A stretch of 64,000 nucleotides of DNA from Sphingobacteriaceae bacterium GW460-11-11-14-LB5 (lineage in GTDB: Bacteria > Bacteroidota > Bacteroidia > Sphingobacteriales > Sphingobacteriaceae), in contig CP021237.1 of the NCBI GenBank assembly GCA_002151545.1, forward strand, positions 3,224,001 through 3,288,000. Direction: 5' to 3'. Numbering within the stretch: the first letter of the stretch is position 1; each line of letters begins with the position of its first letter. The notes below the pieces were generated by a model. The model made no database searches, was not told the DNA's origin, and saw only the letters and a list, made by a program, of their open reading frames with translations. Below are positions 17,369 through 24,872 of this stretch, piece by piece. The position numbers and the translations under genes are program-made.

Positions 17369-18004
17369 CTATTGCGGTACGTAAACCACGTATTTCGTTT
17401 CGAAGAAATCTTCTTCAAAATAAGCTGAAAGCGGATATAATTCTGCTTTCAGTTTTGATTCTTTAATCTCTTCTGCCAAATCGCCACCTTTTAAGTACAA
17501 AATCCCATTTGGAATGGCATTTAACGTATCTTTTTTAAATTTCCCCTGTATCCATGGGTAAAATTCGCCTAAACGCGTAACGGCTCTCGATACCACAAAG
17601 TTAAATTTCTCTTTAATTTGTTCTGCCCTTAAATGATCAGCCCTTAAATTCTCCAAACCTAAGGCAGAAGCCACTTCTTTTACCACTTTAATCTTTTTTC
17701 CGATAGAATCGACCAGATAAAATTCCGTTTCAGGAAACAGGATGGCCAATGGAATGCCCGGAAAACCGCCACCTGTACCTACATCTAAAACAGATTCGCC
17801 GGCTTTAAAAGTGCAAACTTTAGCTATGCCTAAAGAGTGTAATACATGGCGCTCATATAATTCTTCAATATCTTTTCTCGAAATTACATTAATCTGCGCA
17901 TTCCAATAGCGATATAAATCGAACAATTGTGAGAATTGAGCAATTTGTTTGTCACTTAAGTCAGGAAAATATTTTAAAACGATATCGGGTTTTACATCAA
18001 GCAT
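17369..18004 (-). CDS. rsmG: 16S rRNA (guanine-527-N7)-methyltransferase RsmG
   Basis: A 211-residue SAM-dependent enzyme (GidB family) that methylates N7 of G527 in 16S rRNA. The SAM site reads 'ESVLDVGTGGGFPGIPLAI', followed by 'FYLVDSIGKKIKVVKEVA' and the active-site strand 'NFVVSRAVTRLGEF', all typical of RsmG. Length is normal. It converges with the M56 gene with 18 bases between the stops, and the glycosyltransferase lies just upstream on the same strand (26 bases), so those two are probably cotranscribed. Confidence 0.95.
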   Translation of the reverse strand: MLDVKPDIVLKYFPDLSDKQIAQFSQLFDLYRYWNAQINVISRKDIEELYERHVLHSLGIAKVCTFKAGESVLDVGTGGGFPGIPLAILFPETEFYLVDSIGKKIKVVKEVASALGLENLRADHLRAEQIKEKFNFVVSRAVTRLGEFYPWIQGKFKKDTLNAIPNGILYLKGGDLAEEIKESKLKAELYPLSAYFEEDFFETKYVVYVPQ

Positions 18005-18030
18005 ATTGCAATTACTATAGGATTATTGAA

Positions 18031-19158
18031 TTATTTCCAGTTAACTTTTTTCTTGCCAAATAGGGCTAAAAATCCGTTCAGGGTTAAAAACAGAAACAAA
18101 AGTATGTCTAAAATCGGGAACCACCAACGCAAATCGCTATAGTTTAAGCGTTTCAGCAATTTTGGATAGATAAAACACCTGATGATGATGCTTAAGCCAA
18201 GGATTCCGAGCGCTACATATTGGACCTCACGACTAAAGAACATACATGCGGCAAAGAAAGCATAAAACAGAAACTGAAACACAATCTGAAGGCTCAAAAT
18301 AAATTTATGTTTTGATTTATACAGCTTTCCGGCACCAAAATGACGTTTTTTCTGCCTCAGATAACCTCCCCAGGTACTGTTAGGTTCACTCCAAACATGA
18401 CTGTCGCGGTGTAAACGGATTTCAGTATTGTATTTATTGGCATGTGCGTTTACGAATAAATCATCATCTCCGGATGGGATATGCATGTGTGCTGCAAAGC
18501 CTTTATTTTTGAAAAAAAGTGATTTTTTGTAGGCCATATTGCGCCCAACGCCCATATATGGCATGCCTTTTAGCGCAAAAGACAAATAATTTACCGCAGT
18601 AAAAAAGGTTTCGAACCGAATGAGTGCATTTAACAGACTTCTTTTCTTCAGATAAGGTGAATAGCCCAAAACGATCTCCGTATTTTCGTCGGCAGGTTGT
18701 TGCATATCCATTAACCAACGTTCGGAAGCTGGCGTACAATCTGCATCAGTAAAAACCAGCCAATCATACTTTGCAGCCTTTATTCCCATGGTTACCGCGA
18801 ATTTTTTACCTGCTATAAATTTATCGTTATCTAAAATCTTAACTACTTTCAGGTTACGGTGTTGCTTTTCCAGTTGTTCAAGAAATTCTTCTGTACCATC
18901 CCAGGAGCGGTCGTTAACCACCACAATTTCGAATTCCGGATAATCCTGGTTTAATAATGTAGGCAGATACTGCGTTAAATTTACAATTTCGTTTCGGGCA
19001 CAAACAATTACACTTATGGGTTTTTGGGCCGATAACGGGACTTCCTCGATGTTTACATTGGCCAATTTCAAATGAACAAAAAGTACATAGTAAAGCTGAA
19101 CCAACAGGCAAAAAGCCAATATCGAGAGCAGAATAATTTCAAGCAGGGTTAATATCAC
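18031..19158 (-). CDS. Family 2 glycosyltransferase, membrane-bound
   Basis: A 375-residue inverting glycosyltransferase of GT2 type with an N-terminal membrane helix, a cytosolic GT-A domain and three C-terminal helices. Motifs are 'ISVIVCARNE', 'EIVVVNDRSWDGT', the metal-binding 'FTDADCTPAS' with its D-A-D, 'GDDDLFVNAHA' as the catalytic-base region, and 'YLRQKKRHFGAGK' as a Q-x-x-R-W-like acceptor loop. It would extend a lipid- or membrane-linked glycan; donor and acceptor are unknown. I place the start at GTG 19158; a TTG at 19248 would add 30 residues that look like translated leader. Confidence 0.87.
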   Translation of the reverse strand: MILTLLEIILLSILAFCLLVQLYYVLFVHLKLANVNIEEVPLSAQKPISVIVCARNEIVNLTQYLPTLLNQDYPEFEIVVVNDRSWDGTEEFLEQLEKQHRNLKVVKILDNDKFIAGKKFAVTMGIKAAKYDWLVFTDADCTPASERWLMDMQQPADENTEIVLGYSPYLKKRSLLNALIRFETFFTAVNYLSFALKGMPYMGVGRNMAYKKSLFFKNKGFAAHMHIPSGDDDLFVNAHANKYNTEIRLHRDSHVWSEPNSTWGGYLRQKKRHFGAGKLYKSKHKFILSLQIVFQFLFYAFFAACMFFSREVQYVALGILGLSIIIRCFIYPKLLKRLNYSDLRWWFPILDILLFLFLTLNGFLALFGKKKVNWK

Positions 19159-19389
19159 GATGGTAAAATAAATAGGCGCAAATTTCTCATTTTTAATCTG
19201 TAAATCACTTTTATGTGGATAAAAAATTAAACAAAAATATGCCCTCAATTTTTGCTATTTTTGGCAGATTTTCGACGAGAAAAAACACATATAAACCGTC
19301 TGCCATCAAAATAATAATTAATTTAATAAAACGTATTTTGAAGGTGGTAAGCTCCAGCTAACAATTGGAGAAAAATAATATAGAAACAG

Positions 19390-20520
19390 ATGAAATTTAG
19401 TTTACAGGCTAACGATCCACTATCTAAAGCCAGAGCTGGAACAGTAACCACTGCTCATGGCGAAATACAAACCCCTATTTTTATGCCTGTGGGCACAGCT
19501 GGAACGGTAAAGGCCGTACATCAGCGCGAACTTAAAGACGATATTGATGCTAAAATCATTCTAGGTAATACTTATCATTTATATTTAAGACCAGGTTTAG
19601 ACATCCTTGAAAAAGCTGGTGGATTACATCAATTTATTGGCTGGGACCGCCCTATTTTAACCGATAGTGGAGGTTACCAGGTATATTCTTTAAGCAAAGT
19701 GCGTAAGATTAAGGAAGAAGGTGTTACTTTTCACTCACACATTGATGGGTCAAAACACCTTTTCACCCCAGAATATGCAATGGATATCCAGCGCACTATT
19801 GGTGCTGATATCATCATGGCTTTTGATGAGTGTACCCCATACCCATGCGATTACACTTATGCTGCGCAATCCATTAAAATGACACACCGTTGGTTAAAAC
19901 GCTGTTGTGCACGTTTTGATAGCACTGAACCTAAATATGGTTTCGACCAGACCCTTTTCCCTATTGTTCAGGGTTCGGTATATAAAGATTTACGTATAAA
20001 ATCTGCTGAATTTATTGCCAGCATGGATCGTGAGGGGAATGCCATTGGTGGTTTATCCGTTGGTGAGCCAGCCGAAGAGATGTATGCCATGACTGAAGTG
20101 GTGTGTAATATATTATCGGAGGAAAAACCGCGTTATTTAATGGGTGTTGGTACGCCGATCAATATTTTAGAGAATATTGCACTCGGTATCGATATGTTCG
20201 ATTGTGTAATGCCAACCCGAAATGCCAGAAATGGCATGCTTTTTACGAGAAATGGTATTATTAACATCAGAAACAAGAAATGGGAGAACGATTTTTCTCC
20301 ATTGGATGCAGAGAGCGATCTTCACGCTGATTTAGTCACCAGTAAAGCATATTTAAGACATTTAGTACATAGTAAGGAGATGCTTGGCGCTCAAATTGCT
20401 ACCTTGCATAACCTACATTTCTATCTTTGGCTGGTCAAACAGGCCAGGGAAAAGATCATTGCTGGTGAATTTTACGAGTGGAAAAACAAAATGGTTAAAG
20501 TATTAGGCAATAAGCTATAA
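19390..20520 (+). CDS. tgt: tRNA-guanine transglycosylase (queuosine pathway)
   Basis: A 376-residue enzyme that exchanges G34 of Tyr/His/Asn/Asp tRNAs for preQ1. 'ILTDSGGYQVYSLSKVR' carries the general-base Asp92, 'GGLSVGEP' is a conserved loop, and 'DMFDCVMPTRNARNG' contains the nucleophile Asp271. The usual C-terminal zinc site C-x-C-x-x-C is absent: residues 305-320 read 'LDAESDLHADLVTSKA', although the following His340 in 'TLHNLHFYLW' is kept. The rest of the fold is intact, so a zinc-less variant is likely rather than a dead gene. It is followed one base later by an LptF/LptG-type permease. Confidence 0.95.
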   Translation: MKFSLQANDPLSKARAGTVTTAHGEIQTPIFMPVGTAGTVKAVHQRELKDDIDAKIILGNTYHLYLRPGLDILEKAGGLHQFIGWDRPILTDSGGYQVYSLSKVRKIKEEGVTFHSHIDGSKHLFTPEYAMDIQRTIGADIIMAFDECTPYPCDYTYAAQSIKMTHRWLKRCCARFDSTEPKYGFDQTLFPIVQGSVYKDLRIKSAEFIASMDREGNAIGGLSVGEPAEEMYAMTEVVCNILSEEKPRYLMGVGTPINILENIALGIDMFDCVMPTRNARNGMLFTRNGIINIRNKKWENDFSPLDAESDLHADLVTSKAYLRHLVHSKEMLGAQIATLHNLHFYLWLVKQAREKIIAGEFYEWKNKMVKVLGNKL

Positions 20521-20521
20521 A

Positions 20522-21625
20522 ATGAGTCTGTTAAAAGGGAGAATAAAAATCATCGATCAATACATTATCGGGAAATACCTGGGTACATTTATTTATACCC
20601 TGGCCATTTTTGTGATCATTATTGTCGTATTCGATTTATCGGAAAAGATGGATGATTTCATGAAAAGCGGTCTTAGTTTTTGGGGGATCCTCTCTAAATA
20701 CTATGCAGGCTCCATTCCTTTTTATGTGAATATGCTTTCACCACTGATCAATTTTATTGCGGTAATTTTCTTTACCGCTAAAATGGCCGATCAGACTGAA
20801 ATTGTACCAATTTTAAGTGGTGGCGTAAGTTTTAACCGCTTTTTATTTCCTTATTTAGTGTCGGCTACGATTATTTTCTCAGCCAACCTGCTTTCAAATC
20901 TATACATCCTCCCTTATACCAATACCCTAAAAAACAGCTTTGAGAATACTTACGTAAAGCGGAATGATCCTTCCACTAAATCAAACATCCATATGAAACT
21001 GGATGACAAAACCTATATCTACATTGACAATTTCGACAACAAAACGAATTCAGGATATCGGTTTTCTTTGGATAATTTTAGTGGAGATATACTCACCAAA
21101 AAAATCGTTGCAGAAAACATAAAATGGGATTCGCTGAAACGCAAATGGCAGCTGAACAATTACTCCATCCGTAAAATTGACGGCTTGAAAGAAACCATGA
21201 TTTATGGCAACGGGAAGTTGAAGGATACCATTTTGGATATGCGTCCGGATGATTTTTCTGCATATGATAATGTAGTGCAGAATTTAACCACAAAGGAACT
21301 TTCTGACAAGATCAGGAAAGAAAGAATCCGCGGAACGGGGGTAATGAACGATCTTCAGTTCGAAAAATATAAACGTTATCTTCATCCGCTTTCTGCCTTT
21401 GTATTAACGCTTATAGGCGTAGCACTCTCATCACGTAAAGTACGCGGAGGGGTCGGTGTATCCTTAGGTATCGGAATCTTCATTAGCTTTGCTTATATCG
21501 TATTTAATCAGTTCACGCAAATGTTTTCTACTAAAGGGGGATTACCGCCTTTTGCTGCTGTTATTATGCCTACATTATTCTTTGGGTTATTAGGTTTTTA
21601 CCTATTAAGAAAAGCACCAAAATAG
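20522..21625 (+). CDS. LptF/LptG (YjgP/YjgQ) family permease
   Basis: A 367-residue inner-membrane subunit of the lipopolysaccharide exporter LptB2FG. It opens with 'IIDQYIIGKYLGTFIYTLAIF', the family signature helix, then two more helices, a periplasmic beta-jellyroll (about 125-265) and three C-terminal helices with 'HPLSAFVLTLIGVALSSRKVRGG'. Two such paralogues normally pair, and only one is present in this window. It starts one base after the tgt stop, so the two are cotranscribed. Whether it is LptF or LptG cannot be decided. Confidence 0.92.
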   Translation: MSLLKGRIKIIDQYIIGKYLGTFIYTLAIFVIIIVVFDLSEKMDDFMKSGLSFWGILSKYYAGSIPFYVNMLSPLINFIAVIFFTAKMADQTEIVPILSGGVSFNRFLFPYLVSATIIFSANLLSNLYILPYTNTLKNSFENTYVKRNDPSTKSNIHMKLDDKTYIYIDNFDNKTNSGYRFSLDNFSGDILTKKIVAENIKWDSLKRKWQLNNYSIRKIDGLKETMIYGNGKLKDTILDMRPDDFSAYDNVVQNLTTKELSDKIRKERIRGTGVMNDLQFEKYKRYLHPLSAFVLTLIGVALSSRKVRGGVGVSLGIGIFISFAYIVFNQFTQMFSTKGGLPPFAAVIMPTLFFGLLGFYLLRKAPK

Positions 21626-21627
21626 CA

Positions 21628-22506
21628 ATGGAAGCTACCAAAAAGAATTTACTGATCCTTCACCTTACGGTGTTGGTTTGGGGCTTTACAGGCGTACTGG
21701 GTAAAGTAATTTCTATCGATGCCGTGCCTATGGTATGGTACCGGGTTTTAATTGCATCCACCACACTTTTCGCCTGGTTTTTAATCACCAAAAAGAACAT
21801 TAAGATCACCAAAAAACAGTTTATCCAATTCTTTTTAACCGGCGGAATTGTAGCCATTCACTGGATATTTTTCTTTCATGCCATTAAAGTTTCTACTGTT
21901 TCGGTCACTTTGGTATGCCTCTCTTCCTTCACTTTATTTACCGCAATTTTAGAACCGCTGATTAAAAAACAGCCGATACAAATGGGCGATATTTTAATCG
22001 GTTTACTCATCATATTGGGCATATACATGATCTTTAAATTTGAAGGTCAATATACCCTTGGGATTATTTTTGGTTTACTGGCAGCGGTAGCTTCGAGTCT
22101 TTTTTCCACAATAAATTCAACCCTGGTTCAAAAAAGCGAACCGTCTATCATTAGTTTTTACGAACTGGTAGGCGCTTTCTTCTGGATCACTTTATACCGT
22201 TTATATGATGGAACGCTGATAAACACAGCTTTCAACTTAAGCGCTAAAAACTGGTTTTATCTTGCTCTTCTTGGCACACTTTGTACATCTGTTGCGTACG
22301 TTGCCGGTGTTGCAGTAATGAGAACTTTATCGGCTTTTAGGGTAGCGTTAATTACCAATCTGGAACCCGTGTACGGAATCGTACTGGCCTTCATTTTCTT
22401 TCAAAATAAAGAGCAGATGACAGGTGGATTTTATATTGGCGCAACCATTATTCTGGCTTCTATTTTTCTATATCCGATTTATAAAAAAAGGAAAAACCAA
22501 CTGTAA
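21628..22506 (+). CDS. EamA/DMT-superfamily transporter
   Basis: A 292-residue integral membrane protein with ten predicted helices in two EamA repeats. The first begins 'ILHLTVLVWGFTGVLGKVI' and the second 'LGIIFGLLAAVASSLFSTINS'. 'NLEPVYGIVLAFIFFQNKE' is the characteristic end of the second repeat. DMT carriers move amino acids, nucleosides or other metabolites, and the substrate cannot be inferred. It follows the Lpt permease by 2 bases as the last gene of the tgt operon, before a long gene-free stretch. Confidence 0.92.
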   Translation: MEATKKNLLILHLTVLVWGFTGVLGKVISIDAVPMVWYRVLIASTTLFAWFLITKKNIKITKKQFIQFFLTGGIVAIHWIFFFHAIKVSTVSVTLVCLSSFTLFTAILEPLIKKQPIQMGDILIGLLIILGIYMIFKFEGQYTLGIIFGLLAAVASSLFSTINSTLVQKSEPSIISFYELVGAFFWITLYRLYDGTLINTAFNLSAKNWFYLALLGTLCTSVAYVAGVAVMRTLSAFRVALITNLEPVYGIVLAFIFFQNKEQMTGGFYIGATIILASIFLYPIYKKRKNQL

Positions 22507-24872
22507 ATACACCTTCGAGAATATTCAAGGTTTCGATAAAAACCATTTAAATTTCCATATAGCTTTATACCAACCGGATCAATTTTTCAATCGTTCCTAT
22601 TGTCGCCTGCTCCTCTTTCCAGGTTATACAATACTTAAAACTTCAGCGTTAAATTTCCTTATAAAGACCAGGCAAAAACAAAAGGAGAAAGCTTATCACG
22701 GTTCATCATTTTAAGGTGAACCTGATCTCTCAAAGGCATCGAGATGAGCTTGTTTACAGATGCAAAAACAAATGAGTATACGCCGCAAACCGATACCTTA
22801 CGATATAAAGATCTTGATGTTCAACTTTACTGCAAGGTCAGTTTCAATCACACCCTCAGAACAAAAACACAATCGTAAATGAAGAGAATGACGAGCATTA
22901 AAATGCAATATATTCAGCAGTATAAAATCGAAAACAACCACAGTTTACAACCATATTCTTAATACCTCATCACAGAAAATTCAAACACAATCTGCGGGAT
23001 TCAAAACCTTAACTTTCTTAACTCCTTAATGATCAGAAAACCGTTATAGTTCATTTTCCCACTATGGAATGAAGGACAAGAAACATACTAAAAGAGCGAT
23101 CCGGCATCATTCAAAATCATTAAACTAAAGCGAATCCAACAACGGAGTTTAATTACTTCACCCTGCATTTTTCTAGTAAACCAAGCAGACGCTCATTTAT
23201 GTAATAAGATCAGATAAAGATCAACAAAACACTAAATAAACAACTTTAAAATTTGGCTATACCACACAAGATCAAGACCTACTTGTAAGCTTCACAGCCA
23301 AAAGCTTCCTACGATAAAAAACGCTTAAACACCACTAACCCACCCCCGATAACAAACCAGAATTGGAGTCAAAATACCGGAGAACTTAAATGTAAAAACC
23401 AATCAAATCAGCAGCTAAATTAAGTCAAAAATACCAGCTTTATTTTAAGCTACACCCAAGCTCATGACTAGCCTGTTTTTGCAATTATAAAGCCTCCAAA
23501 AAGAATAAAAATCTACGACATCATTTAGCAAAAATCCTCGCCCAATTAAACGGTAGAAAACTCAAAAAAAGCAGCTAGATAAGCTGATTAAAACGCTATA
23601 AAAAAACTCATCCAATTCAACGAAAAATACCACCAAAACAAGCAAGAAGAAAGGCCAAAAACAATACTCGATAGTGGTAATTGTTATGAAGTATTTTCTA
23701 TTGAAATTTCACAACACCCTGAATTAAAGGCGCTATAGTAAAAGGTGATAACTTGTCTTAAAAGTTCAGTCTTCAATCGACAATGGTTTTGGATTTCATC
23801 AAAACCTTCTTTAGAAACACGAAAAATACAGGCCACTTTATGATTGCCAAGCGCAAAAATATGGACGAAAATCACGGCTATAAAACCAAATTTTAGCATG
23901 CTTTTCACCAGGTACGAGAGAAAAAGCAGTCCATTCTCAATTTTAAAAGAACAAAGACAAAAACAGTAAAAAACTGCTTTTAAACCACCATAAACAGCAT
24001 TTTTTAAACAAAAATGAAATTCCATTTAAAATAACCTGAAAACACCATTATTCACGAATATCGTCAGGAAATCGCATTATAGGGCCAAATTATTATCGAT
24101 TTCGGGCGCCTAAACAGCAAAAAAACATACAGTTTTCGTCTTTAAGATCAAATTTTAAGCAAGAAAATGGGCGTAAAAACCGTGCTCCAAACTCAATTAA
24201 AGCGATCAATTTTGGTAATCGGGCAGCCATTTCGCTTTCCGATTATTGATCAAAATCAGATAGCAAATACTGAAAACGAGTTAAAAGATCAACAACATAC
24301 AAGCTAAATAACAGCTAAAAAATAAAGACATTTTGTCACCACAATCTAATCGAGCACATGCGCAAAAATTTTGAAGGCCGCATTCAACCCTTAACTTTTG
24401 CCTTAAAACCTGACAGATACCATGTGATGATTTAGCAAAATTCAGATCTGCTGAATTCAATTTTAAAGCAGATTATTCGAGCTAAAATCCTGACTGTTTT
24501 TCCCGCATTAAAGAGCCAAAAAATAGCAGCAAAACCTATCAAATAAAGACACATTTTAAGCCATTGCCTTTGCCTTGCCGATTTCTCAAAAACCATACAC
24601 CAATTAAAAAAGGCGTTAAAATTTTCGAAGAAAATCGATTAATAAGTGTAAATTAAATCAATAAAATCAAAGCGATTAAAAATGCTGACTTGAGCACAAA
24701 TCAGCCATAAAAATAAATAAAAATTAGAGATAAAACCAACAAATTAAGGATTTATATAAATTTCATTAAAATTTAAAAATCAACAACTTAAATAATTTCA
24801 CATCAATTAAAAATTTACAAAAATCAGCAGTTGCAAATTTTAAAAAACTAAATATTTTAGCAAAGAATTTAG
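22507..24872. other. 2.37-kb gene-free, A-biased region
   Basis: No convincing gene on either strand. Stops are dense in all + frames. The longest minus frame (23684-24025) is low-complexity, rich in Phe/Leu/Cys and matches nothing I know. Base use is skewed on the + strand: the 60 bases from 23401 hold 26 A, 15 T, 13 C and 6 G, and those from 24001 hold 29 A, 18 T, 10 C and 3 G. Short words recur loosely (CAGCTAAA, AATAAAGACA). It could be a decayed locus, a long untranslated leader of the gene at 24873 or a structured RNA. Confidence 0.6.
24204..24251. repeat. Imperfect inverted repeat in the gene-free region
   Basis: GATCAA (24204-24209) pairs with TTGATC (24246-24251), and TAATCGG (24216-24222) pairs with CCGATTA (24239-24245). 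This gives a 13-bp interrupted stem with a six-base bulge on the left side and a 16-base loop. It is the clearest local structure I see in this region. Confidence 0.5.

Noticed and set aside
22424..22714. 96-residue frame overlapping the end of the EamA gene
   Set aside because: Its first third is out-of-frame EamA sequence, and the remainder shows no coding pattern.
23684..24025. 113-residue minus-strand frame in the gene-free region
   Set aside because: Phe/Leu/Cys-rich composition follows directly from the A-rich + strand; no promoter, no family, no neighbouring partner.
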